Below are positions 25,689 to 33,380 of a DNA stretch of 64,000 bases, one piece after another. A program made the translations under genes and the position numbers. The notes under the pieces were generated by a model, which was not told the origin of the DNA, searched no databases, and saw nothing but the letters and a program-made list of their open reading frames with translations. Each line of letters begins with the position of its first letter. The stretch's first letter is position 1. Source of the DNA: Actomonas aquatica (GTDB taxonomy: Bacteria > Verrucomicrobiota > Verrucomicrobiia > Opitutales > Opitutaceae); assembly GCF_019679435.2 (NCBI RefSeq), contig NZ_CP139781.1, positions 5,700,001 through 5,764,000 of the forward strand. The letters run 5' to 3'.

Positions 25689-26597
25689 TCAGAAGCTCGC
25701 CGTGAAGGCGAGGGCGGCGAGGAAGGACGGATCGTAGTCGCTGCGGGCGAGGGTGTGGCCGCTGGCGTCGTCCCAAGTCAGCTCGCCGCCGACGATGGTG
25801 CCGAGGTAGAGATTGAGGTGGCTGCCCGGACCGAGCGGGCGGGAGGCGCGGAGGAAGGTGGCGACGCCCTTGTCCTCGCCATAGCTGGCCGTGGCGGGAT
25901 TGCCGTCGTCGAGTTTGAAGCGTTCGGAGCGGTAGCTGGCGCCGAAGCCCAGTTCCCAGGATTCGAATCCGGTGTAAACGAGCTCGAGGCCGGCGGGACC
26001 GGCGGGGCCGGGGCGGAAGGGATTGCCGAGGCGCCAGTCGTCGTTGATCTGCCAGCGCACGAGCACGACGGGAAAACCGCTGGTGTCTTCGAGACCGAAG
26101 AAGACGCCGGCACCGATGCCGAGGGTGAGGGTGGAGTCGACTTGGCGGGAGTAGCCGAAGATGCCGCCGTAGGTGAGGCTGTCGCTGTCGAGGCCACCGG
26201 ACTCGGCGGCGAAACCGACGGAGGGCGAGGCGAAGAGGGACGACGTGCGGGAAAGCGGATGGGAGTAGCTGAGGCCCAGATCGAGGCGCTCGATTTCAGA
26301 CCAGCCGCCGGGCGTGCTGAAGTCGTAGTCGAAAAGTTGATACTCGAGGCTGGCGCCGAGGGTGCGGCCGCCCTCGAGGCCGTAACGGCCGCCGAGCTGA
26401 ATGCGATAGTCGTTGCTGGAGACGTCACCGCCGGCGTCGACGTCGGAGCTGCTGCGGAAAATGCCCGAGGTGAGGAGTTGCCATTCCTGATCACCGGCGG
26501 CGAGGGGCGGGCCGCCTTGGGCCGATATCGAGACGGCTCCGGCGCTGATAGTGGCGAAGGCGGCAGAAAGGAAACGACGAAGGGAGGAGGTTTTCAT
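25689..26597 (-). CDS. Outer-membrane beta-barrel protein (DUF6268-like)
   Basis: 302 residues from ATG 26597; the frame continues 27 codons upstream but the signal peptide MKTSSLRRFLSAAFATISAG starts here. The mature protein is made of alternating amphipathic strands with short turns (NDYRIQLGGRYGLE; TLGASLEYQLFDYDF; LDLGLSYSHPLS; LGIGAGVFFGLED) and ends in FLAALAFTASF, the terminal aromatic residue typical of BAM substrates. It resembles uncharacterised outer-membrane proteins grouped as DUF6268; that family name is from memory. It faces the cupin gene divergently (111 bp). No ligand can be proposed. Confidence 0.8.
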   Translation of the reverse strand: MKTSSLRRFLSAAFATISAGAVSISAQGGPPLAAGDQEWQLLTSGIFRSSSDVDAGGDVSSNDYRIQLGGRYGLEGGRTLGASLEYQLFDYDFSTPGGWSEIERLDLGLSYSHPLSRTSSLFASPSVGFAAESGGLDSDSLTYGGIFGYSRQVDSTLTLGIGAGVFFGLEDTSGFPVVLVRWQINDDWRLGNPFRPGPAGPAGLELVYTGFESWELGFGASYRSERFKLDDGNPATASYGEDKGVATFLRASRPLGPGSHLNLYLGTIVGGELTWDDASGHTLARSDYDPSFLAALAFTASF

Positions 26598-26708
26598 GGC
26601 AGTGGCCGGAAGGACGCGAGAGGAGTGCGTCTTGTCAAACGGGGTGGGACGGATTGTGGGGCGGTCGCGGGTTGCCATGCCGGTCGCGCGTGGCAGACAG
26701 AGGAGATC

Positions 26709-27263
26709 ATGCCGTCATCCGCTGAAACGTCTGCCGAGAGTATCATCACCGCACTGGGGCTGCAGCCGCTGGATCAGGAGGGCGGGTATTTCCGCCGCAC
26801 CGCCGAAGCGGGCCTGTGGGTGAAGCCGGCGGAGCAGATTGGAGGAGGCGACGGCGATGGGGACGAAGCGCGGCGGGCCTATTCGGTCATCTATGCGCTG
26901 TTCACGCCGGAGGGGTTTTCGGCGATGCACCGTTTGAGCAACGACGAGATCTGGTGCTGGCACGCCGGAGATCCGCTGGAGTCGCTGCGGCTGCACGCGG
27001 ATGGCAGCGGCGAATGGGTGCGGCTGGGCGCCAATTTCGCGGCGGGCGAACGGCCGCAGGACGTGGTATTGGCCGGCGTGTGGCAGGGCACGCGGTTGGT
27101 GCCGGGGGGGCGCTGGGCGCTGGTGTCGTGTGTGCTCGCGCCGGAGTTTGATTGGGGCGATTTTGAGCTCGGCGAGCGGGCGGAGCTGACGGCGGCGTAT
27201 CCGAATTTCGGTGACGGCGTGACGGCGTTGACGCGGGAGGAGGCGCCGGCGGGGGCGCGGTGA
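26709..27263 (+). CDS. DUF985-family cupin
   Basis: 184 residues. ATG 26709 is chosen because AGGAG lies immediately upstream (26701-26705) and the cupin domain starts here; the frame is open far upstream only as antisense to the barrel gene. The family signature is clear: LGLQPLDQEGGYFRRT, YALFTPEGFSAMHRL, NDEIWCWHAGDPLESL, VLAGVWQGTRLVPGG and PEFDWGDFELG. This is a small single-domain RmlC-like cupin; His in MHRL and Glu in DEIW are likely metal or ligand residues. The enzymatic role of the family is unknown. The GDGDGDE stretch near residue 46-52 is an unusual acidic loop. Confidence 0.9.
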   Translation: MPSSAETSAESIITALGLQPLDQEGGYFRRTAEAGLWVKPAEQIGGGDGDGDEARRAYSVIYALFTPEGFSAMHRLSNDEIWCWHAGDPLESLRLHADGSGEWVRLGANFAAGERPQDVVLAGVWQGTRLVPGGRWALVSCVLAPEFDWGDFELGERAELTAAYPNFGDGVTALTREEAPAGAR

Positions 27264-27280
27264 GTGGCAGGGGGCAGGAC

Positions 27281-27319
27281 GGAGGGGCAGGGGAGCGCGA
27301 GCAAGCTCGCAGCCTACAC
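27281..27319. repeat. GGAGGGGCAG-hairpin-CCTACA repeat, copy 3
   Basis: GGAGGGGCAG (27281-27290) is followed by GCGAGC/GCTCGC and AGCCTACA, in the gap between the cupin and the first helicase. Compared with copy 1, the stem changed GCGACC/GGTCGC to GCGAGC/GCTCGC, a paired substitution. Confidence 0.6.
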
Positions 27320-27346
27320 GGTAGTTTCGGGCACCGAGCTTGAATC

Positions 27347-28639
27347 CTAACGGCGGCGGCGGGTGGGCTTTGCCGTGCGTCCTTTGGCTTTGGGCTTGGG
27401 GGGCGGGGCTTTGCCTTTGCGGGGCGCCGGCGGCGCGGCTTTTTTGGGCGCGGGTTTGCGGCTGGGTTTGCGGACCGGGACGCGGGTGTCGACGCGGGGT
27501 GGACCGCCGCCTTGGTAGGTGAAGCCGGGCAGGCTGATCTGCTGGATGCGTTCGCCGATGAAGCGTTCGATCTCGTGGACGGCGCCGCGGTCGGCGGGGG
27601 TGGCGAGGGTGAAGGCGTCGCCCTCATTCATGGCGCGGCCGGTGCGACCGATGCGGTGCACGTAGTCCTGCGAGTTGTTTGGCACGTCGTAGTTGATGAC
27701 GTGGGACACGCCGGAGATATCGAGTCCGCGGGCGGCGATGTCGGTCGCCACGAGCAGCGGGTAGGTGCCGTCTTTGAAGCCGCGCAGGGAGGTGTTGCGC
27801 TGTCCCTGGGAACGGTCGGAGTGTAGCACGGTGACTTTGAGTTTGGTCGCCTTGAGTTGGCGCACGACCTCGTTGGCCCCTTGTTTGGTGCGGGTGAAGA
27901 TGAGCGCGCTTTCGTAGTCGATGCGCCCGAGGAGGGCGAGGAGCAGGTCGAACTTCTGGTCGGGCAATACCGGGAAGAGCGAGTGGCTGACGGTGTTGGT
28001 GACGACTTGATCGCGGCCGACGACGATGCGGGCCGGGTTGTGCACGGCAAACTTGGCGACGCGCTCGATGGCCTTGGGCAGTGTGGCGGAAAAGAAGAGC
28101 GTCTGGCGGCGGCGCGGGCAGTGCGGGACGATGGTTTTGATGTCGGGGATGAAACCCATGTCCAGCATGCGATCGACTTCATCGAGCACGAGGACCTCGA
28201 TGCCGGAGAGGTCGATGAGCTTGCGTTCGAGCAGATCGAGCAGGCGGCCGGTGGTGGAGATGACGATGTCCGAACCGGCGGCGAGGGCGTCGCGTTGGCG
28301 ACCCAGACCGACGCCGCCGTGGAGCACGGTGGCGGTGAGGTCGTGGTCGCGGCCGAGATCCTGGATGACCTCCTCGACCTGCACGGCGAGCTCGCGGGTC
28401 GGCTCGAGGATGAGGGCGCGGGGCGCGGCGCCGGGGCGATGGCGACGCAGACGTTGCAGGATGGGCAACACGAAGGCGGCGGTTTTGCCGGTGCCGGTTT
28501 GGGCGGAGGCTACGAGGTTGCGCCCTTCGAGCACGACCGGGATGGCGCGGGCCTGAACGGGGGTGGGCGTGGTGTAGCCGGCCCGCTCGACGGCAGCGAG
28601 GAGGTCGGGGTTGAGGCCGAGATCCTGAAAGGCGGACAT
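27347..28639 (-). CDS. DEAD-box RNA helicase, RhlE-like (DEVD variant, first copy)
   Basis: 430 residues. ATP-dependent RNA unwinding: Q motif (PTPVQARAIP), motif I AQTGTGKT at 46-53, Ia PTRELA, Ib TTGRLLD, motif II DEVD (LVLDEVDRMLDMGF), motif III SAT, IV IFTRT, V ATDIAARGLD and VI HRIGRTGR. Motif II reads DEVD instead of DEAD; both metal-contacting acids are kept. A 55-residue Lys/Pro/Arg-rich tail (from about 375) would give non-specific RNA binding. Tandem with a second helicase 81 bp upstream that has the same motif II, pointing to duplication. Likely roles are ribosome assembly, RNA decay or cold adaptation. Confidence 0.93.
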   Translation of the reverse strand: MSAFQDLGLNPDLLAAVERAGYTTPTPVQARAIPVVLEGRNLVASAQTGTGKTAAFVLPILQRLRRHRPGAAPRALILEPTRELAVQVEEVIQDLGRDHDLTATVLHGGVGLGRQRDALAAGSDIVISTTGRLLDLLERKLIDLSGIEVLVLDEVDRMLDMGFIPDIKTIVPHCPRRRQTLFFSATLPKAIERVAKFAVHNPARIVVGRDQVVTNTVSHSLFPVLPDQKFDLLLALLGRIDYESALIFTRTKQGANEVVRQLKATKLKVTVLHSDRSQGQRNTSLRGFKDGTYPLLVATDIAARGLDISGVSHVINYDVPNNSQDYVHRIGRTGRAMNEGDAFTLATPADRGAVHEIERFIGERIQQISLPGFTYQGGGPPRVDTRVPVRKPSRKPAPKKAAPPAPRKGKAPPPKPKAKGRTAKPTRRRR

Positions 28640-28720
28640 GGTTCTGGGTGGCTGGTGGATGGGTGCTGGTCGCTGGGAGCTGGGAGCTGGGTGGCTGGTG
28701 ACTGGGTGCTGGTCGCGGGG

Positions 28721-30109
28721 TTAGCGGCGGAGGCGGGAGCGGCGGCGCGGGTTGGCGGGTTGGCCTGAGGGGGAGGGCGCGCCGGCGGGTTTGGGTCCGG
28801 AGGATTTGGATTTCGGACGAGAGGGCGACGACTTTCCGCCGCCGCCTTGCTGGCCGCGGCCGCCTTGGGGACGGTTTTGTTGCGGGCGCTGTTGGCGGTT
28901 GCCGCCACCACCACCGCCGCCGCCGCCTTTGGAGCGGCGCGGGTTCTTGAACGGGCGGGAGGTGTCGAGGGTGGGTTGTTGGCCGCCGATGTAGTCGAAG
29001 CCCTCGAGCGTGAGCTGCGGGATGCGGGCGCCGATGAAACGTTCGATGTCGTGGACGTCGCCCTGTTCGTCGGGGCAGGCGAGCATGTAGGCGTCGCCGA
29101 CGGTCATGGCTCGGCCGGTGCGGCCGATGCGATGCACGTAGTCCTCGGGGTTTTCGGGCACGTCATAGTTGATGACATGGGACACGCCGGAAACGTCGAT
29201 GCCGCGGGCGGCGATGTCGGTGGCGACCATCACCTCGTAACGTCCGTTCTTGAAGCCCTCGAGCGCGGCGGTGCGTTGGTTTTGCGAGCGGTTGGCGTGA
29301 AGGACGGCGACGGAGTGCGGGGACGATTTGAGTTTGCGGGCGATGCGGTCGGCGCCGTGTTTCGTGCGCGAGAAGATGATGACGCTTTGGTAGTCCTCGC
29401 GTTCGAGCAGGGCGTAGAGCAGTTCGAACTTTTGCTCGTAGGCGACGGGGAAGATGGCGTGTTTGACGGAGTCGTTGACGGAGCGGGTGCGGCCGATGAC
29501 GACGCGCTCGGGGTTGTTGAGGGCGAAGCGGGCGACCTCCTCGATTTCCGGCGGGACGGTGGCGGAGAAGAAGAGGGTCTGGCGGGACTTGGGGCAGAGC
29601 TCGACGATGCGTCGGACGTCGCGGATGAAGCCCATGTCGAGCATGCGGTCGACCTCGTCAAGGATGAGCACCTCGATGCCGCTCAGATCGATGGCCTTCT
29701 CCTGCACGAAGTCCATGAGGCGGCCGGTGGTGGCGATGACGATATCGGTGCCCTGGCGCAGGGCCTGGCGTTGTTTGCCGTAGCCGACGCCGCCGTGGAG
29801 CACGGTGGCGGTGAGGTCGGTGAAGCGGCCGAGATCGCGGAAAGAGGTTTCGACCTGGGCGGCGAGTTCGCGAGTGGGCTCGAGCACGAGGACGCGCGGG
29901 CCGCGGCTGCGGTGGCGGTCGAGGCGCTGGAGCACGGGCAGGGCGAAGGCGGCGGTTTTGCCGGTGCCGGTTTGGGCGGAGCCGATGAGGTCACGGCCCT
30001 CCAGCACGATCGGAATGGCGCGCAGCTGGATGGGCGTGGGATCGCCGTAACCCATGGCGAGGACGCCCTCGACGAGGTTGGATTGAAGACCGAGTTGTTT
30101 GAATGGCAT
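28721..30109 (-). CDS. DEAD-box RNA helicase, RhlE-like (DEVD variant, second copy)
   Basis: 462 residues with the complete helicase set: PTPIQLRAIP, AQTGTGKT, PTRELA, DEVDRMLDMGF, SAT, IFSRTKHGAD, ATDIAARGID and HRIGRTGR. As in the downstream copy, motif II is DEVD. The core is close in sequence and length to the 27347-28639 protein, but the tail differs, with a glycine run and Gln/Arg/Pro-rich segment from about 385 onward, so the paralogues have diverged in RNA-binding ends. The start at 30109 is divergent from a third helicase at 30373, with repeats in the 263-bp gap. Confidence 0.93.
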   Translation of the reverse strand: MPFKQLGLQSNLVEGVLAMGYGDPTPIQLRAIPIVLEGRDLIGSAQTGTGKTAAFALPVLQRLDRHRSRGPRVLVLEPTRELAAQVETSFRDLGRFTDLTATVLHGGVGYGKQRQALRQGTDIVIATTGRLMDFVQEKAIDLSGIEVLILDEVDRMLDMGFIRDVRRIVELCPKSRQTLFFSATVPPEIEEVARFALNNPERVVIGRTRSVNDSVKHAIFPVAYEQKFELLYALLEREDYQSVIIFSRTKHGADRIARKLKSSPHSVAVLHANRSQNQRTAALEGFKNGRYEVMVATDIAARGIDVSGVSHVINYDVPENPEDYVHRIGRTGRAMTVGDAYMLACPDEQGDVHDIERFIGARIPQLTLEGFDYIGGQQPTLDTSRPFKNPRRSKGGGGGGGGGNRQQRPQQNRPQGGRGQQGGGGKSSPSRPKSKSSGPKPAGAPSPSGQPANPRRRSRLRR

Positions 30110-30159
30110 GGGGCGAGGGCGACGGGTTTTGCGGGGAAGGCGAGGGAATTATGGGGGGA

Positions 30160-30189
30160 GCGATCAGCCATCAGCTGTCAGCGGTCAGG
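30160..30189. repeat. Intergenic TCAGC/GATCAGC repeat
   Basis: GCGATCAGCCATCAGC then TGTCAGCGGTCAGG: the same word family as the purL insertion at 12254-12325, here in the gap between divergent helicase genes. Confidence 0.55.
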
Positions 30190-30215
30190 GCGAACTCGAA
30201 GAGGCAGAGCGGTTT

Positions 30216-30315
30216 TTAACGCAAAGATCGCAAAGAGAACGCATCCTCCGTCGCTCTACGAGCTATGGCGGACAGGGACGGCGCTTCGCTACCTTTGCGA
30301 TCTTGGTGTTTTTAA
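30216..30315. mobile_element. MITE-like module bounded by AACGCAAAGATCGCAAAG inverted arms
   Basis: The left arm TTAACGCAAAGATCGCAAAG begins at 30217. The right arm, CCTTTGCGATCTTGGTG then TTTTTA (about 30293-30315), is an imperfect reverse complement. The interior (TCGCTCTACGAGC ... GGCGCTTCGCTAC) resembles in style the interior of the 15701-15829 module. It lies just upstream of the third helicase gene, where it could affect its promoter. Confidence 0.5.
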
Positions 30316-30372
30316 AAGATGAGGCTGGGGAATTCTGATCGCATGTGGCGGGACGGCTCGGTAGGGCGGGGA

Positions 30373-32088
30373 ATGGAAAAACGTAAATTTGCCGAACTCG
30401 GACTCAGCGACGAAGTGCTCAAAGCCGTCGATCGCATGGGTTTTGAAGAGGCGTCTCCGATTCAAACCGCGGTCATTCCGCTGCTGCTGGAAGGCCGCGA
30501 TGTGGTGGGCCAGTCGGCGACCGGGTCGGGCAAGACGGCGGCGTTTGCGATCCCAGCGATCGAGCGGGTGGACCCGAAACTGAAGCGCGTGCAGGTGCTC
30601 ATCCTGTGCCCAACGCGTGAGCTGGCGGTGCAGGTGGCGGAAGAGGTGGCCAAGCTCGCCAGCGGCAAGCGCGGCGTGATGGAGGTGCCGATTTACGGTG
30701 GGCAAAGTTACGAGCGCCAATACCGCGCGCTGAAGGCGGGCGCCCAGATCGTGATCGGCACGCCGGGCCGCGTGATGGACCACATGGAGCGCGGCACCTT
30801 GTCGTTGGACAGCCTGAAGATGGTGATCCTCGACGAGTGCGACCGCATGCTCGACATGGGTTTCCGCGACGACATCGAGCAGGTGTTGTCGGCCACGCCG
30901 CCGGAGCGGCAGTCGTTGTTCTTCTCGGCCACGTTGCCGCCGCAGATTCGTGGGCTAATCAACCGCTACACCAACAACCCGGAGTCGGTGAAGATCGCGG
31001 CCAAGGCGCAGAATGCGCCGCGGGTGGAACAGATCTATTTTGAAGTGAACCGCCGTTCGAAGATCGAGGCGCTGACGCGTTTGATCGACCTGCACGATTT
31101 CCGGCACGGCATCATTTTCTGTTCGACCAAGATCATGGTCGACGAGCTCGACGAGCACCTGCACGCGCGCGGTTATCAAACGGATCGCCTGCACGGTGAC
31201 ATCACGCAGGCGCAGCGCAATCGCGTGACGGAGAAGTTCAAGAAGCGCGGCTTTGAGTTCCTCGTGGCGACGGATGTGGCGGCGCGTGGTTTGGACGTCG
31301 ATGACCTCGAAGTGGTCTTCAACTACGACCTGCCGAACGATGCCGAGGACTACACGCACCGCGTGGGCCGCACCGGCCGCGCCGGTAAGTCGGGCATGGC
31401 CTTCACCTTCGTGAGCGGCCGCGAGGTCTACAAACTCCAAGGCATGATGCGCTACGGCAACCTGAAGATCCGGCGCGAGAATCTGCCGTCGCTCGATCAG
31501 GTGGAAGAGGCGCGCGAGAACGCGTTCTTCGAGAAGCTGCGCGGCACCTTGGAGGAAGGAAAGTATCGCAAATACGATCGCCTTATCGACCGCCTGCTTG
31601 ACCAAGGTTACGCCAGCACCGACATCGCCTCGGCGCTCATCCACCAGATGACCGCGCACAACGACGAGAAGCGCCAAGAGGTGGAGCACGCGGCGGGCTT
31701 CGGTCGCGAGGAGCGCGGTGGTGGCGGTGGCAGTGGTCGGGGAGGCGACCGCGGCGGCGAGCGTTTTGAGCGCGGTGGAGGTCGCGGTGGCGATCGCCAT
31801 GAAAAGCCGAGTTTCGATCGGCCGGGTCGCACCGGACGCGAGTCGGGTTTCACGACGCTGTTCTTCAACGTGGGCCGAAAGAACCTGGTGCAGCCGGGTG
31901 ACCTGGTGGGCAAGATCGGGGGCGTGACGCGCCTGCCGATCAACGTGGTCGGCGCGATCGACATCAAGCAGCGGCACTCGCTGGTCGACGTGGCGAATGA
32001 CGCGGTCGACACGGTGCTGCAGAAAATGGCCGGCGTGCGGATGAAGGGGCAGGTGTTGCAGCCGATCCCGGCGCAGGACGCGGAGTAG
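30373..32088 (+). CDS. DEAD-box RNA helicase with C-terminal DbpA-type RNA-binding domain (DECD variant)
   Basis: 571 residues from ATG 30373 (MEKRKFAELGLSDEVL), preceded by GGGCGGGGA; an upstream in-frame ATG at 30319 overlaps the repeat module. Motifs: PIQTAVIP, motif I SATGSGKT, PTRELA, motif II DECD (VILDECDRMLDMGF), SAT, FCSTK, ATDVAARGLD and HRVGRTGR. An RGG/glycine-rich linker (about 455-490) precedes a C-terminal domain (FTTLFFNVGRKNLVQPGDL ... INVVGAIDIKQRHSLVDV) that matches the DbpA/CsdA RNA-binding fold. This architecture (DeaD/CsdA-like) acts in ribosome biogenesis and cold response. Divergent from two RhlE-like helicases. Confidence 0.93.
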   Translation: MEKRKFAELGLSDEVLKAVDRMGFEEASPIQTAVIPLLLEGRDVVGQSATGSGKTAAFAIPAIERVDPKLKRVQVLILCPTRELAVQVAEEVAKLASGKRGVMEVPIYGGQSYERQYRALKAGAQIVIGTPGRVMDHMERGTLSLDSLKMVILDECDRMLDMGFRDDIEQVLSATPPERQSLFFSATLPPQIRGLINRYTNNPESVKIAAKAQNAPRVEQIYFEVNRRSKIEALTRLIDLHDFRHGIIFCSTKIMVDELDEHLHARGYQTDRLHGDITQAQRNRVTEKFKKRGFEFLVATDVAARGLDVDDLEVVFNYDLPNDAEDYTHRVGRTGRAGKSGMAFTFVSGREVYKLQGMMRYGNLKIRRENLPSLDQVEEARENAFFEKLRGTLEEGKYRKYDRLIDRLLDQGYASTDIASALIHQMTAHNDEKRQEVEHAAGFGREERGGGGGSGRGGDRGGERFERGGGRGGDRHEKPSFDRPGRTGRESGFTTLFFNVGRKNLVQPGDLVGKIGGVTRLPINVVGAIDIKQRHSLVDVANDAVDTVLQKMAGVRMKGQVLQPIPAQDAE

Positions 32089-32105
32089 GCTGGGTGCTGG
32101 GTTTT

Positions 32106-32186
32106 GTAGGGCTGCCGCTTGCGGCATGCCGTCGGCTGTTGGGGGAGGGCCGTCAGCCTGCGGCGCGCCGCAAGCGGCGGCCCTAC
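32106..32186. repeat. Inverted repeat with 20-bp arms, GTAGGGC...GCCCTAC
   Basis: GTAGGGCTGCCGCTTGCGGC (32106-32125) and GCCGCAAGCGGCGGCCCTAC (32167-32186) are reverse complements with one mismatch, separated by 41 bp. The arms themselves are palindromic around CGCTTGCG. It lies 18 bp after the third helicase and could form a large cruciform or hairpin; no T-run follows. Confidence 0.65.
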
Positions 32187-32251
32187 ACGGGGTGGCGAGG
32201 ACTTTCGCATGATGATTTGTCGGTCGTAACCGGGTCGTTACGGCGTGTTTC

Positions 32252-32280
32252 TTGACACGTCTCCAAACGCTCAATACTCC
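32252..32280 (+). promoter_or_regulatory. Candidate sigma-70-type promoter of the HNH gene
   Basis: TTGACA (32252-32257) is a perfect -35 box, followed after 17 bp by TACTCC (32275-32280), a poor -10. Upstream, CGTAAC (32225-32230) and GTTACG (32237-32242) form an inverted repeat that could be an operator. The -10 mismatch keeps confidence low. Confidence 0.35.
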
Positions 32281-32291
32281 GGGGACCCGAC

Positions 32292-32909
32292 ATGGATGCT
32301 GTTCTAGAACAACCCGTGTTGGTGTTGAACCGCCTCTGGCAGGCGGTGAATGTCATCGGCGCCAAACGAGCCTTTGGTCTGCTAGCGAGAGGGCATGCTC
32401 AGGTGGTGCACCACGCCACTGAGGATTTTCGCGTCTTCTCTTTTATGGATTGGATGGACTTCTCGGTCCACAACCCGCCCCTCGACGAACTGGACGCGGT
32501 GCACACGCCCAGCACGGTGGTGCGGTTGCCGCGGGTGATCCTGCTCACCGTCTTCGACAAGTTGCCGCGCAAGGAGATCAAACTCACTCGCAGCAACGTG
32601 TTCCAGCGCGACAAGGATACCTGCCAGTATTGCGGGCAGGTGTTTGACCGGGAGGACCTGAATCTCGACCACGTGATCCCGCGCGACCGCGGCGGCAAAA
32701 CGACGTGGGAGAACATCGTGTGCTCCTGCATCCGCTGCAATTCGCGCAAGGCCAACCGCCTGCCGCACCAGGCGCACATGCGGCTCATCCGCAAGCCGGT
32801 GCGGCCCAAGTGGCGTCCGGTCATCTCGCTGGTGCTGGACAACAAACAGCGCGAGCGGTGGAAGGACTTCCTCGATCTGGCCTATTGGAACGTGGAGCTG
32901 GAGGAGTAG
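32292..32909 (+). CDS. HNH endonuclease-domain protein
   Basis: 205 residues. The C-terminal half holds an HNH_5-type module: a first Cys pair CQYCG near residue 110, LNLDHVIPRDRGGKTTWENIV near 121-139 (His of the HNH core in LDHVIP, Asn in WENIV), and a second pair CIRC near 142-145 followed by NSRKANR. The four Cys form a zinc knuckle. The N-terminal half (LEQPVLVLNRLWQAVNVIGAKRAF) is the usual partner domain of this widespread bacterial family, which is generally chromosomal and not tied to a modification enzyme. No methylase or phage gene is nearby. Ends at a strong terminator (32938-32966). Confidence 0.9.
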   Translation: MDAVLEQPVLVLNRLWQAVNVIGAKRAFGLLARGHAQVVHHATEDFRVFSFMDWMDFSVHNPPLDELDAVHTPSTVVRLPRVILLTVFDKLPRKEIKLTRSNVFQRDKDTCQYCGQVFDREDLNLDHVIPRDRGGKTTWENIVCSCIRCNSRKANRLPHQAHMRLIRKPVRPKWRPVISLVLDNKQRERWKDFLDLAYWNVELEE

Positions 32910-32913
32910 GGTG

Positions 32914-32937
32914 TTGAACCACGGATGGACACGGATG
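32914..32937. repeat. Single AACCACGGATGGACACGGAT repeat arm
   Basis: Matches the left arm of the 15701-15829 module over about 22 bp. It stands alone between the HNH stop codon and its terminator, so half-copies exist. Confidence 0.65.
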
Positions 32938-32966
32938 AGCGCCACTACCGTGGCGCTTTTCTTTTT
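32938..32966 (+). terminator. Rho-independent terminator after the HNH gene
   Basis: AGCGCCAC (32938-32945) pairs perfectly with GTGGCGCT (32950-32957) across TACC and is followed by TTTCTTTTT. It lies 29 bp after the HNH stop and just before the convergent stop of the small conserved gene. Confidence 0.85.
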
Positions 32967-32968
32967 GC

Positions 32969-33364
32969 CTACTTCCTTTTGGCGGGGCGCTTCCTGAGCG
33001 TGGAGGGGGCGATGATGCCGACGCGCTCGTCGCGGGCTTGGGCACGGCGGACCAGCCAGCGGGCGTCGGTTTCAAAGCTATCGGATTCCTCGGGAAGGAA
33101 GAGCCACTTGGGCAGGATGGGGTGCGGGGCGAGCGCGGGGCAGTCCTCGATGAGCGAGGCTTGGTGTTCCCGCTCGGTCGGCACGAGCACGCCGCGCCAT
33201 GGCTCTTCGCGGTCGGCGAGGAAGAGCACAAACTTGCCGTGCAGGTAGGCGGCTTTGCCACCGAACATGGACTTGAGCAGGAAGGTGGGATCCTCCTCCA
33301 AGGGCTCGACCACCCAGAGGTGCCGGTTGAGGCGTTTGGCGGTTGGTTCGCGGCGCGGGGGCAT
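32969..33364 (-). CDS. Small conserved cytosolic protein, possibly TfoX-N-like
   Basis: 131 residues, no signal peptide or membrane span, rich in charged residues, ending in a basic KRPAKRK tail. LKSMFGGKAAYLHGKFVLFLAD resembles the start of TfoX/Sxy N-terminal domains (a MFGGxA...G.F.L pattern). The second half (HPILPKWLFLPEESDSFETDARWLVRRA) does not match TfoX well. I regard it as a conserved hypothetical with weak TfoX-like similarity. Convergent with the HNH gene and 16 bp upstream of the GDPD stop on the same strand, so it may be read with or after its neighbours; no role can be named. Confidence 0.7.
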   Translation of the reverse strand: MPPRREPTAKRLNRHLWVVEPLEEDPTFLLKSMFGGKAAYLHGKFVLFLADREEPWRGVLVPTEREHQASLIEDCPALAPHPILPKWLFLPEESDSFETDARWLVRRAQARDERVGIIAPSTLRKRPAKRK

Positions 33365-33380
33365 GCGCGCGAGTCAGGCG

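Noticed and set aside
32292-32909. HNH protein as part of a restriction or anti-phage island
   Set aside because: No methyltransferase, helicase-nuclease or phage gene accompanies it; it belongs to a common chromosomal HNH family.
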